Shown piece after piece: positions 34,075-42,420 of a stretch of 64,000 bases of DNA. How positions within the stretch are numbered: position 1 is the stretch's first letter; every line of letters starts with the position of its first letter. The position numbers and the translations under genes were made by a program. Origin of the DNA: JANNSX01 sp046348995 (GTDB lineage: Bacteria > Pseudomonadota > Alphaproteobacteria > Rhizobiales > Hyphomicrobiaceae); NCBI GenBank assembly GCA_046348995.1, contig JAXMDB010000001.1:372001-436000 (forward strand). Reading direction: 5' to 3'. Under the pieces are notes generated by a model. That model made no database searches and was not told the origin of the DNA. It was given only the letters and a program-made list of their open reading frames with translations.

Positions 34075-34836
34075 TCAGATGCCGACGATGTAGGAGCCGC
34101 CATTGGGGCTCACGACCTGGCCGGTGATGAAGTCCGACTCGTGACAGGCGAGGAACAGCGCCAGGTGCGCGATCTCCTCGGGCTGCGCCCACCGCTTGAG
34201 CGGCACCGTCTTCTCGCGCTCGCGGACCTTCTCGACGCCGCCCATCTCGGCGATCGACAGCTCCGTCCACACGCCGCCCGGCGCGATCGCGTTCACCATG
34301 ATGTTGGATGGCGCGAGCTCTTTCGCCCACGCCTTCGTCATGGCGAGCAGTGCCCCCTTGGCGCCGCAGTAGTGGGAGTGCGAGGCGCTGCCGACCATGC
34401 CGAACACCGAGGAGATGTTGATGATCTTGCCGCGCCGGCGTTGCTTCATGCCGGGCACGACCGCCTTGGTCGCGACGAACGAGCCCTTCACGTGCACGTC
34501 GAACATGCGCTCCCAGGCGTCGAAGGGGATGTCCTCGATCGGCCCGAAGTGATCGAAGATGCCGGCGTTGTTGATCAGGATGTCGATGTGGCCGAGCGCG
34601 GCATGCACCTTCTCGATCGCGGCCGACGTCGCGGGCCCATCCGAGATGTCGCTGGCGATCGTGTGGACCTCGGCACCTTTTGCCCTGAGCTCCGTGGCGG
34701 TCGCCTCGAGGCGGGTGCCATCGATATCCTGCAGGACGAGGGCGGCGCCTTCCTGCGCAAGCCTCTCCGCGTGGGCTTTTCCCATGCCGATGGCTGAGCC
34801 CGTGACGAGAGCGACCTGTCCTGCGAGCTTTCCCAT
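34075..34836 (-). CDS. Short-chain dehydrogenase/reductase
   Basis: The 253-aa product is a classical SDR: TGSAIGMGKA for nucleotide binding near residue 13 (TGxxxGxG), NNAG near 88, and the catalytic Ser-Tyr-Lys set in SSVFGM..HYCGAKGA. The Asp after the second strand (LQDIDGTRL) suggests NAD(H) preference. The start at 34836 follows GGAGATC; a longer frame adds six residues. It is divergent from the luciferase-like gene, so the gap between them probably holds both promoters. Confidence 0.9.
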   Translation of the reverse strand: MGKLAGQVALVTGSAIGMGKAHAERLAQEGAALVLQDIDGTRLEATATELRAKGAEVHTIASDISDGPATSAAIEKVHAALGHIDILINNAGIFDHFGPIEDIPFDAWERMFDVHVKGSFVATKAVVPGMKQRRRGKIINISSVFGMVGSASHSHYCGAKGALLAMTKAWAKELAPSNIMVNAIAPGGVWTELSIAEMGGVEKVREREKTVPLKRWAQPEEIAHLALFLACHESDFITGQVVSPNGGSYIVGI

Positions 34837-35036
34837 TGCGATCTCCATCCACATCTTCTTGGTTAGCAGGCCGATGCTCGTCCAGCGTCACGTCGGCTGG
34901 CAAGGCGTGCAGTGCAATACAGCCTTGCTTGGTTTGACCCCCAAAGCGACTATTTGTGCTCTGGCAAGGTGAGCCGTCCTGCTACTTCAATCGTACCGCA
35001 CCTGCTCAGCCCGTTCCTCGACTGGAGATCCACCCG

Positions 35037-36122
35037 ATGAAGCTTGGCCTGTTCAACCTGATGACCCAGCCCGACACGGCGACCAGCCATCGCCAGGTGC
35101 TCGAGAATTGCCGCATGATGGTCGAAGGCGCCGAGCAGGCCGGGTTCGACACGGCCTGGTTCGCGGAGCACCATTTCACGAACTACGCCATCTGCCCCTC
35201 GCCGCTGATGATGGCGGCCTATGCGGCGGGCTTCACCAAGCGCATCAAGCTCGGCACGGCGGTGATCGTGCTGCCGTTCTATCACATCCTGCGCGTGCTC
35301 GAGGAAATCGGGCTGCTCGACGTGCAGAGCGAGGGCCGCGCTGTCATCGGTCTCGGCTACGGCTACCAGCAGCACGAGTTCGACCGCTTCGGCCGCAACT
35401 CGAAGGACAAGGTCGAGCTCGCGCTGGAAGCCTTCGACATCGTCGACATGGCGATGAAGACCGGCTGGGTGGACTACAAGGGCAAGCACTACGACATTCC
35501 GAAGTGCCCGCTCTCGATCCGGCCGCTGCACAACCCCGACATCTATGTGACGGGGCTCGAGCCGGTCATTCTCCAGCGCATCGCCAAGGGCGGCTACACG
35601 CCGTACTTCAGCTACGGCAATGCGGGCATCGCGCCGGCGCTCGATACGCGCAAGCACATCGACAATCAGTATCGCATCGCCGGCGTCGATCCGGCGACCG
35701 CGCCGCTCTGCGTCAATCACAGCGTCTTCGTCACCGACGACAAGCAGGAAGGGCTGAAGGCGACCGAGGGCGTGCGCGAGATCGCCCGCATCGTCGCCGC
35801 CATGCGCTCGGGCAAGATCGAGCTCGACGGCTACTTCGTGAAGGCCCCGCCCTACAAGGACGAGCCCTCGCTCGAGACCATGATGAGCAATGTCGCGGTC
35901 GGCGACCCTCACCACGTCGCGGAGGTGCTCGTGAATGCCGTGAAGGCGCTGGGCACGACGCATCTCGGCTGCTTCATGCACTATCCGACGTTGACCGGTA
36001 AGCAGGCGCGCAAGTCGCTCGACCGGTTCGCGACCGAGGTCGTGCCGCTGATGGAGAAGGCGCTCGGCATGCCGCTCGACCAGGTGAACGCCGAGCGCAA
36101 GCCGATCCGCCAGGCGGCGTAG
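35037..36122 (+). CDS. LLM-class flavin-dependent monooxygenase
   Basis: The 361-aa product matches luciferase-like monooxygenases that use reduced FMN: MKLGLFNLM opening strand, EQAGFDTAWFAEHHF, IKLGTAVIVLPFYHILRVLE and GRAVIGLGYGYQQHEFDRFG. These enzymes oxidise or cleave C-S, C-N or similar bonds; the substrate is unknown. GGAGATC sets the start at 35037. A strong terminator follows the gene. Confidence 0.9.
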   Translation: MKLGLFNLMTQPDTATSHRQVLENCRMMVEGAEQAGFDTAWFAEHHFTNYAICPSPLMMAAYAAGFTKRIKLGTAVIVLPFYHILRVLEEIGLLDVQSEGRAVIGLGYGYQQHEFDRFGRNSKDKVELALEAFDIVDMAMKTGWVDYKGKHYDIPKCPLSIRPLHNPDIYVTGLEPVILQRIAKGGYTPYFSYGNAGIAPALDTRKHIDNQYRIAGVDPATAPLCVNHSVFVTDDKQEGLKATEGVREIARIVAAMRSGKIELDGYFVKAPPYKDEPSLETMMSNVAVGDPHHVAEVLVNAVKALGTTHLGCFMHYPTLTGKQARKSLDRFATEVVPLMEKALGMPLDQVNAERKPIRQAA

Positions 36123-36152
36123 CGCCAGCATTGGGACAACGCCAAGGCTCAC

Positions 36153-36184
36153 GGCCGCCGGGGATTTCTCCGGCGGCCTTTTTC
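36153..36184 (+). terminator. Rho-independent terminator after the LLM gene
   Basis: GGCCGCCGG pairs with CCGGCGGCC around an eight-base loop and is followed directly by a T run (TTTTT). It insulates the ArsR promoter that begins 15 bases later. Confidence 0.9.
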
Positions 36185-36185
36185 A

Positions 36186-36203
36186 TTCAACCAATCTGTT
36201 GAC
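36186..36203. promoter_or_regulatory. ArsR operator, site 1
   Basis: TTCAACCAATCTGTTGAC, an imperfect 18-bp dyad with the same outer arms as site 2. It overlaps the -35 element TTGACA. Confidence 0.6.
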
Positions 36204-36226
36204 AATTGAAGGCGTGGCTCTATATT
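36199..36226 (+). promoter_or_regulatory. Promoter of the ArsR-SRPBCC operon
   Basis: TTGACA and TATATT are separated by 16 bases, close to consensus. The expected transcript start (about 36232-36234) coincides with the ATG at 36234, and no Shine-Dalgarno precedes that ATG, so the mRNA is probably leaderless. Confidence 0.7.
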
Positions 36227-36242
36227 CAACCTCATGGTTGAA
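36225..36242. promoter_or_regulatory. ArsR operator, site 2, over the start codon
   Basis: TTCAACC-TCAT-GGTTGAA is a perfect 7+7 dyad covering the end of the -10 box, the predicted transcript start and the ATG. With site 1 it suggests self-repression by the encoded ArsR protein. Confidence 0.65.
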
Positions 36243-36599
36243 CATGAGACCGCTCTCGACGACATCTTCCACGCCCTGGGCGATCCGACCCGCCGCCGCA
36301 TGCTTGCCGCGCTTGCCGATGGCAGCCGGACCGTCGGCGAGCTGGCGGAGCCTTTCACGATCTCCCTTGCCGCCGCCTCCAAGCACATCAAGGCGCTGGA
36401 AAAGGCGGGGCTGATCCGGCGCGAGATCAAAGGCCGCGTTCACCATTGCCGTCTCGATCCCGGCCCGCTCGCGAGCGCTCACGACTGGCTTGCCGCCTAC
36501 GAGCGGTTCTGGAGCGACCGGCTCGACGTCCTCGAGCGCCTCCTGCGCGAGGAGGACGAGACCCAAAGCCCCCCAACAAAGACAGGAGACGGCCGATGA
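36234..36599 (+). CDS. ArsR-family transcriptional regulator
   Basis: A 121-aa winged-helix protein: FHALGDPTRRRMLAAL in the first helices, then the recognition helix around SLAAASKHIKALEKAGLI and the wing RREIKGRVHHCRLDP. No metal-binding cysteine cluster is visible, which fits the non-metal ArsR subgroup that is paired with SRPBCC proteins. Its stop overlaps the next start (ATGA). Tandem dyads at its promoter point to autoregulation. Confidence 0.9.
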   Translation: MVEHETALDDIFHALGDPTRRRMLAALADGSRTVGELAEPFTISLAAASKHIKALEKAGLIRREIKGRVHHCRLDPGPLASAHDWLAAYERFWSDRLDVLERLLREEDETQSPPTKTGDGR

Positions 36600-37129
36600 C
36601 GACGATCCCCAAGATGCTCGTGTATGGCGAGCTGACGGAGCCGTCGACGCTCAAGATCCAGCGTCTGCTTCCCGGACCTATCGAGCGCGTGTGGTCCTAC
36701 CTGACCGAAAGCGAGCTCAGGCGGAAGTGGCTCGCCTCGGGCGACATGACGATGCAGATGGGCTCGGAGTTCGAGCTGGTCTGGAAGAACGATACGCTGA
36801 CCACCCCGCCTGGTACGCGCCCCGACGGCTTCGGCGCCGAGCACCGCATGGCGAGCCGTATCACCGAGCTCGATCCGCCGCGCAAGCTCGCCTTCACCTG
36901 GGGCTCGACCGGCGGCGTCTCCTTCGAGCTGACGCCGAAAGGGCATGACGTGCTTTTGACGGTCATTCACCTCCGGCTGCCCGATCGCAACCTGATGCTC
37001 AAGGTCAGCGCCGGCTGGCACGCGCATCTCGACATCCTCCTCGCTCGGATGCGCGGCGAGGAGCCGGCACCCTTCTGGGATCACTGGCAACAGCTGCAGA
37101 AAGACTACGACAAGCGCTTGCCGGCTTGA
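36596..37129 (+). CDS. SRPBCC (AHSA1-like) domain protein
   Basis: The 177-aa product has the SRPBCC/AHSA1 fold pattern: a first strand LKIQRLLPGPIERVWSYLTE, then LRRKWLASGD, and the C-terminal helix SAGWHAHLDILLARM. These proteins bind small hydrophobic ligands; genes of this type are very often coupled to an ArsR regulator, as here (four-base overlap). The ligand is unknown. Confidence 0.87.
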   Translation: MTTIPKMLVYGELTEPSTLKIQRLLPGPIERVWSYLTESELRRKWLASGDMTMQMGSEFELVWKNDTLTTPPGTRPDGFGAEHRMASRITELDPPRKLAFTWGSTGGVSFELTPKGHDVLLTVIHLRLPDRNLMLKVSAGWHAHLDILLARMRGEEPAPFWDHWQQLQKDYDKRLPA

Positions 37130-37233
37130 AGAGCAGGGGAGCGGGCGGCACTGCCGCTCGCTCTCGCCATCGTCAGGCTGCCCCGAGTCGTGCTATTCCA
37201 AGGCCGCTTAGCAGCGCATCTCACGAGGCACCC

Positions 37234-37827
37234 ATGGGCTTGCTCGTCGCCGGACTGCTGATCTTCTTCGTCATCCATCTCGTGCCGGCGTATCAGAACC
37301 TCCGTCATCGCCTGATCTACGGCATGGGCGAAACGCTCTACAAAATTCTGTTCGCGGTCGTCTCGCTCGCCGGCATCTACCTGATCGCCAAGGGCTACGG
37401 CGAGGCGCGGCTGGTGGCGCCGGATCTGTGGGACCCGCCGCTGTGGACGCGCCACATCACGATGCTGCTGATGCTGCTCGCCTTCATCATGCTGGCGTCG
37501 GCCTATATCCCCTCGCGTATTCGAGACAAGCTCAAGCATCCGATGCTGGCGTCGGTGAAGACCTGGGCGCTGGCGCATCTGATCGCCAACGGCGACGGCG
37601 CCTCGCTGCTCTTGTTCGGTGGCTTCCTGATGTGGGCGGTGTACGACCGCATCTCGGTCGGCAGGCGGTCGGCCATGGGCCCGCTCGGCGACCGCAAGGG
37701 CTCCCTCGGCGGCGACATCGCGGCCATCGCGGTCGGCGTCGTGGCCTATCTGCTGATGGTCTTCTGGGGCCACGAGGCGCTGATTGGCGTGCCCGTCATT
37801 CCGGCGATGGTCGACATTCCGTCGTGA
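37234..37827 (+). CDS. NnrU-family membrane protein
   Basis: The 197-aa product has about six hydrophobic segments and the family pattern LLIFFVIHLVPA..LR near the start plus TWALAHLIANGDGASLLLFG in the middle. NnrU is associated with nitrite/nitric oxide respiration in some denitrifiers and is related to isoprenoid biosynthesis membrane proteins; the role here is uncertain because no denitrification genes are present in the window. Confidence 0.82.
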   Translation: MGLLVAGLLIFFVIHLVPAYQNLRHRLIYGMGETLYKILFAVVSLAGIYLIAKGYGEARLVAPDLWDPPLWTRHITMLLMLLAFIMLASAYIPSRIRDKLKHPMLASVKTWALAHLIANGDGASLLLFGGFLMWAVYDRISVGRRSAMGPLGDRKGSLGGDIAAIAVGVVAYLLMVFWGHEALIGVPVIPAMVDIPS

Positions 37828-37914
37828 TCGTTACACGGTTTTCGTACCCGAAGGCCGCCGGCATGGCGTAGTCTGAGGTCTTCGAGCCGTTGTGAGGACA
37901 AGGGAGAACCCGAC

Positions 37915-38661
37915 ATGGCGCAGGAGAGTCGATCGCGCAAGCTTCTCGGGCTGGTCGTGGTGGCTGTCGTGGCACTGGCCGCTGCTCAGCTCGCCGGCGG
38001 CGTGCTCTCCGCGTTCTGGAACCCGGCCGTCACGCGGGCCGACATGGAAGCCGAACTCGAGAAGCTCGCCACCTTCCGTCTGATCAAGCAGCACTTGCCC
38101 GAGGACTACGCCGACGCCGTCGCCAAGCTCGAGACGGTGGCCAACACGAAGGGTAAGGACGAGATCATGGCCGCGGCCGCGGAGGTCGGCGCCGGGTTGC
38201 GCCGCAAGCACGCCGACCGCGTCCTCGCCGCCTCCGCGGACACCATCAAGCGCAACATCGACAATCAACTCGAGTTTCTCAGGCTCATCAAGACGGAGAA
38301 GGGCGACGCGTTCTGTGGTACGTTCGCGCAGCAGGGTCCGATCGCGCTCGCCGAGTTGAAGTCCGACGAGCGGTTTCGCGCGGCGTTCGACAGGCAGGGT
38401 CAGCTTCTATGGGAGGCTATTCTCGTGCCCGCGGGTGCGCCTCGCGCCTTGGCCGGTGACGCCGACTGGACCGCCGTCGCCCCGGCCCTGCAGGCGAGCG
38501 GCCTGACGGACGCCCAGATCGGGATCGTCGCCGAGGAAAAGTACCAGGACGCCAGCTATTGCGACGCGATCATCGCCTTCTTCACCGCAGTTGCATCGCT
38601 GCCGGGGGAAGCCGGCGAGCGCATTCGTGCGACAATGCTCGTCGAGATCGCCAAGGGGTGA
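37915..38661 (+). CDS. Hypothetical membrane-anchored helical protein
   Basis: The 248-aa product has one N-terminal membrane segment (about residues 9-31) and then a mostly helical, charged, extracytoplasmic domain with two cysteines (KGDAFCGTF and DASYCDAI), which might pair. No family recognised. GGGAGAA precedes the ATG. The stop overlaps the GTG start of the MOSC gene, so the two are translationally coupled. Confidence 0.62.
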   Translation: MAQESRSRKLLGLVVVAVVALAAAQLAGGVLSAFWNPAVTRADMEAELEKLATFRLIKQHLPEDYADAVAKLETVANTKGKDEIMAAAAEVGAGLRRKHADRVLAASADTIKRNIDNQLEFLRLIKTEKGDAFCGTFAQQGPIALAELKSDERFRAAFDRQGQLLWEAILVPAGAPRALAGDADWTAVAPALQASGLTDAQIGIVAEEKYQDASYCDAIIAFFTAVASLPGEAGERIRATMLVEIAKG

Positions 38662-39158
38662 GCGGCCCGAGTAGCCGCCTCGTCGGTATTGCGGTGCGCA
38701 GCGCGCGCCGGGAGCCGATGCGGGTCATCGAGGCGGCCGAGGTCACCGTCGCAGCGGGCATATCTGGCGACCACAAGGGCGCGAAGCTCAAGACCCGCCA
38801 GGTGACGCTGCTCGCGGTCGAGGATTGGCGGGCGGCGCTCGCCAATCTCGATCCGGCGAACGGCTCTGTCGACCTCGCCTGGACCGTCCGCCGCGCCAAT
38901 CTGCTGACCGAAGGCGTCGTGTTGCCGGCCGCCGCTGGTGCGCTGGTCCGCATCGGGCCGATCCTCGTCGAGATCATGCACCCGACCTTCCCCTGCACCC
39001 GCATGACAGAAGCCCATCCGGACCTTATGCGGGCGCTCGCCCGGCCCTGGCGCGGCGGCGTCTCGGGCCGGGTGCTCGAAGGTGGTGCGATCAGGCTCGG
39101 CGATCCGGTCACGGTCGAGGCCGAAGGCCGCCCGTGGACGCGGCCAAGACTCCCCTAG
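38658..39158 (+). CDS. MOSC domain protein
   Basis: A 166-aa protein from GTG (GTGA overlap with the previous stop). It has the compact MOSC beta-barrel pattern with the conserved cysteine in PTFPCTRMTEAHPDL and the GGVSGRVLEGG segment near the end. MOSC domains bind sulfur or molybdenum cofactor and act in Moco sulfuration or detoxification; the role is inferred from family only. The 33-codon longer frame upstream overlaps the previous gene and is rejected. Confidence 0.82.
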   Translation: MSGPSSRLVGIAVRSARREPMRVIEAAEVTVAAGISGDHKGAKLKTRQVTLLAVEDWRAALANLDPANGSVDLAWTVRRANLLTEGVVLPAAAGALVRIGPILVEIMHPTFPCTRMTEAHPDLMRALARPWRGGVSGRVLEGGAIRLGDPVTVEAEGRPWTRPRLP

Positions 39159-39241
39159 CCGCCCAGCCCTGCGCTGGCCCGCATTTACATTGGCGGGCGG
39201 CTCCCACAGACTCCCGTGACCCGATCCGCTATGGAGTGGCC

Positions 39242-40108
39242 ATGTCCGTCCAAGCCCCGACGAAACGCGTCACCTCGGCCGAGATCCGCGCCCGCAAGGG
39301 CGGCGATCCGATCGTGTCGCTGACGGCCTATCACGCCCACACGGCCCGCATCGCGGACCCGTATGTCGACTTCCTGCTCGTCGGCGACAGCTTGGGCATG
39401 GTGATGCACGGCTACGAGTCGACGGTGCCGGTGCCGCTCGATCTCATGATCATGCATGGACGCGCCGTCATGCGTGGCGCCAAGCATGCTCTCGTCGTCG
39501 TCGATATGCCCTTCGGCTCCTACGAGGAGAGCCCCTCGGTCGCCTTCCGCAATGCGGCGCGCGTCATGAAGGAGACCGACTGCGGCGCGATCAAGCTCGA
39601 GGGCGGCAAGCGCATGGCCGAGACCATCCGCTTCCTCGTCGACCGCGGCATCCCGGTGATGGCGCATATCGGGCTGACGCCGCAGTCGATCAACGTCATC
39701 GGCGGCTTCAAGACGCAGGGGCGTACGCGCGACGCGTGGGCCGCCATCGAGGAGGACGCGCAGGTGGTGGCGGAGGCCGGCGCTTTCGCCGTCGTGCTCG
39801 AAGCCCTCTCCGAGCCGCTCGCCGACAAGATCACGAAATCCTGCCCGATCCCTACCATCGGCATCGGCGCCTCTGCTCAGTGCGACGGCCAGATCCTCGT
39901 CATGGAAGACATGCTCGGGCTTTCCCCCCGCGTGCCCAAGTTCGTCAAGGAGTTCGGGGCGGTCGGCGAGAGCATCAGGCGGGCGATCGAAGCCTATGCC
40001 GGCGAGGTGAAAGCCCGCTCGTTCCCGGCCTCCGAGCACACCTACGCCCTCAAAGACGAGCCTTCGCCCGCCCCCTCCCCAAAAAAGCCGAAAACCCTCA
40101 GCACTTAA
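39242..40108 (+). CDS. panB: 3-methyl-2-oxobutanoate hydroxymethyltransferase
   Basis: PanB adds a hydroxymethyl group from methylene-tetrahydrofolate to alpha-ketoisovalerate, the first step of pantothenate synthesis. The 288-aa product has the metal-binding aspartates in VGDSLGM (Asp49) and VVVDMPFGSY, the Glu in KLEGG and the catalytic Glu in VLEALSEPLA. It ends with a 15-residue Pro/Lys-rich tail not needed for the fold. It precedes a TPR gene and bamB. Confidence 0.95.
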   Translation: MSVQAPTKRVTSAEIRARKGGDPIVSLTAYHAHTARIADPYVDFLLVGDSLGMVMHGYESTVPVPLDLMIMHGRAVMRGAKHALVVVDMPFGSYEESPSVAFRNAARVMKETDCGAIKLEGGKRMAETIRFLVDRGIPVMAHIGLTPQSINVIGGFKTQGRTRDAWAAIEEDAQVVAEAGAFAVVLEALSEPLADKITKSCPIPTIGIGASAQCDGQILVMEDMLGLSPRVPKFVKEFGAVGESIRRAIEAYAGEVKARSFPASEHTYALKDEPSPAPSPKKPKTLST

Positions 40109-40219
40109 AGACAGGGGGGAGGATGGCTTCGGTCAGGGGGCTGAGGCTTTGCACCATCGCCCCTTGCGCGCTATCAAGGCCCGCCGGCTGCAGGCCGGTC
40201 CCGATGGGCGAGAGGCACG

Positions 40220-40900
40220 ATGTCAGACAGCGAGATCATCCGCGAGGTCGAGGAAGACCTCAGGCGCGAACGCTACCAGGAAATCTGGAACCGGTACGGC
40301 ACTGTGATTGCCGCCGTCGCGCTCGCCATCGTGCTCGGCGTCGCCGGCTACAAAGGCTGGCAGTATTGGCAGCAGACCCGGGCCGAGAACGCCGGCGCGC
40401 GCTTCGAAGGGGCGCTGCAGCTGTCGCGCGATGGCAAGGCCGCCGAATCGATCGCCGCGCTCGAGGCGATCGCCAAGGATGCCCCCTCGGGCTATCAGTC
40501 GCTCGCCCGTTTCCGGCTCGCCGCCGAGGCGACCGCAGCCGGCAAGAAGGCCGAGGCGCTCGCCCAATATCAAGGCCTGGCCGATGATACGGCGACCGAT
40601 TCGCAGCTGCGCGGTTTTGCACAGCTGAAGGCGGCCGAGATGCGGATCGACGAGGCCGACTTTACCGAGATGCAGAATCGGCTCACCCCTCTCATTGTGC
40701 CCAATGGGACGTGGAACTCGTCTGCGCGTGAGCTGCTCGGCCTCGCGGCCTACAAGGCCAAGAATATCGACGAGGCGCAGAAGCAGTTCACGGTTCTGAT
40801 CTCCGACCCGTCGGTGCCGCAGAGCCTGCGGCAAAGGGCCGAGATGATGCTGACGCTGATTGCGGCGGATACGGCCAAGCCCGCTGCGGCGACCAACTGA
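40220..40900 (+). CDS. YfgM-like TPR membrane protein
   Basis: The 226-aa product has a cytoplasmic N-terminus with REVEEDLRRERYQEIWNRYG, one membrane helix (about residues 28-46), and a periplasmic tetratricopeptide domain. This matches YfgM/TPR_21 proteins, which interact with periplasmic chaperones near the Sec translocon. Its position 12 bases before bamB is the conserved genomic arrangement. Confidence 0.85.
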   Translation: MSDSEIIREVEEDLRRERYQEIWNRYGTVIAAVALAIVLGVAGYKGWQYWQQTRAENAGARFEGALQLSRDGKAAESIAALEAIAKDAPSGYQSLARFRLAAEATAAGKKAEALAQYQGLADDTATDSQLRGFAQLKAAEMRIDEADFTEMQNRLTPLIVPNGTWNSSARELLGLAAYKAKNIDEAQKQFTVLISDPSVPQSLRQRAEMMLTLIAADTAKPAAATN

Positions 40901-40912
40901 GGACGTGGGGCG

Positions 40913-42259
40913 ATGCGCGCACTGAGACGCGGCCTTATTCCGATCGTGGCGGTGTGCGCAATCACGGCTGCGCTCGCCGGCTGCTCGTCGGACGGCGGCG
41001 GCCCGAGCCTGCCGAGCCTCAACTCGATCAATCCTTTCGCCAAGACCGAGACGCCGCTTCCGGGCAAGCGCGTCGCCGTGCTGACGCAAGAGGATCCGCT
41101 CGCGAGCAATCTCGAATCGAGCACGGGCTCGATTGCGGTGCCGGCCTCGCTGCCCAACATCGAATGGAGCCAGCCCGGCGGCATCGCCTCGAATGCGCCG
41201 GGGCATCTCGCGCTCGAAGGGGGCCTGCGGACGCTGTGGAACGTGAGCGCGGGCAAGGGCTCGAACTCGGACACCAAGCTCACCGCGAGCCCGATCATGC
41301 ATCAGGGCCGCGTCTATGTGCTCGACGCCGCCTCGACGGTTTCGGCCTATTCGGCCTCGGGCGGCAGCCGCACCTGGTCGACGAGCCTGGTGCCGGAGAC
41401 CGAGGACGACGACGAGGGCTTCGGCGGCGGCATCGCGGCCGATGGCGGCCGCGTCATCGCCACGACCGGCTTTGGCTTCGCGGTCGCGCTCGATGCGGCG
41501 AGCGGCAAGAAGCTCTGGGAGAAACCGCTCGGATCGCCCGCCCGCGCCTCGCCGACGGTCGCCGACGGCCGTGTCTACGCCGTCACCATCGAGGGCCGCC
41601 TGTTCTGCCTCAACGCCGAGGATGGCTCCGAGATCTGGAGCTATCGCGGCATTCCCGAGCAGGCGAGCATGCTGAACAATATCAGCCCCGCCGTATCGGG
41701 GGCCGAGGTGGTCGTCACCTTCCCGACGGGCGATGTCATGGCGTTCCGGGCCGACTCGGGCGAGCCCGTGTGGTCGGATCAGCTCGGGCAAAGTGCGGCC
41801 GGCTCCTCGGTCGCGGGCTTGAACGATCCGAGCCGTCCGGCGATCGCCGACGGCGTCGTCTATGCGATCGGCCACGGCGGCCGCATGATTGCGACCTCGG
41901 CCGAAACGGGCGAGCGGATGTGGTCGGCCTCGATCGCCGGCATCGAGACCCCCTGGGTCGCGGGCGACGCGGTCTACGTCGTCGATACCGCGGGCAAGCT
42001 CGTGGCGCTCAATCGCGCGACCGGCGAGATCCGCTGGGCGACGAAGCTGCCGGGCGAGGGCATTTGGAGCGGACCGGTGCTGGCCGGCGGCCGCCTGTGG
42101 GCGGTTTCCTCATCCGGCGCCATCGCCGGCGTCGACGCCACGACCGGCAAGGTCTCCGGCCAGCGCGATCTCGGCGGCAAGATCTTCGTCCAGCCCATCG
42201 TCGCCGACAGCCGCATGTTCGTGCTGAGGGACGACGCGGAGCTGGTGGCGTTGAACTAG
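40913..42259 (+). CDS. bamB: Outer-membrane assembly lipoprotein BamB
   Basis: The 448-aa product has a lipoprotein signal with lipobox LAGC (Cys24) and then repeated PQQ-type blades with the pattern ALDAASGKKLWEKPL, CLNAEDGSEIWSYRG, ALNRATGEIRWATKL, forming an eight-bladed propeller. BamB is a scaffold of the BAM complex that inserts outer-membrane proteins. It follows the TPR gene with GAGGACGTGGGG spacing and is the last of the panB-TPR-bamB set. Confidence 0.92.
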   Translation: MRALRRGLIPIVAVCAITAALAGCSSDGGGPSLPSLNSINPFAKTETPLPGKRVAVLTQEDPLASNLESSTGSIAVPASLPNIEWSQPGGIASNAPGHLALEGGLRTLWNVSAGKGSNSDTKLTASPIMHQGRVYVLDAASTVSAYSASGGSRTWSTSLVPETEDDDEGFGGGIAADGGRVIATTGFGFAVALDAASGKKLWEKPLGSPARASPTVADGRVYAVTIEGRLFCLNAEDGSEIWSYRGIPEQASMLNNISPAVSGAEVVVTFPTGDVMAFRADSGEPVWSDQLGQSAAGSSVAGLNDPSRPAIADGVVYAIGHGGRMIATSAETGERMWSASIAGIETPWVAGDAVYVVDTAGKLVALNRATGEIRWATKLPGEGIWSGPVLAGGRLWAVSSSGAIAGVDATTGKVSGQRDLGGKIFVQPIVADSRMFVLRDDAELVALN

Positions 42260-42266
42260 GCGGCCA

Positions 42267-42294
42267 TTGCCGGCTACGCCACCGCTGCTATAGT
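42267..42294 (+). promoter_or_regulatory. Putative promoter downstream of bamB
   Basis: TTGCCG and TATAGT are separated by 16 bases. Transcription would begin near 42301, at the ATG of a 25-codon frame, and read on into the EamA gene at 42421. Confidence 0.4.
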
Positions 42295-42420
42295 TTTCGG
42301 ATGGGCAAACCTCCGCAAAGGCCAGGCTACGATCGCTGCGACGCGGACGACTGTGCGCGAGCCATGATCCGCGCCTGAGACGCCGCACGATCGTCTGATC
42401 CGTTTTTCGGAGGCCTAGCC

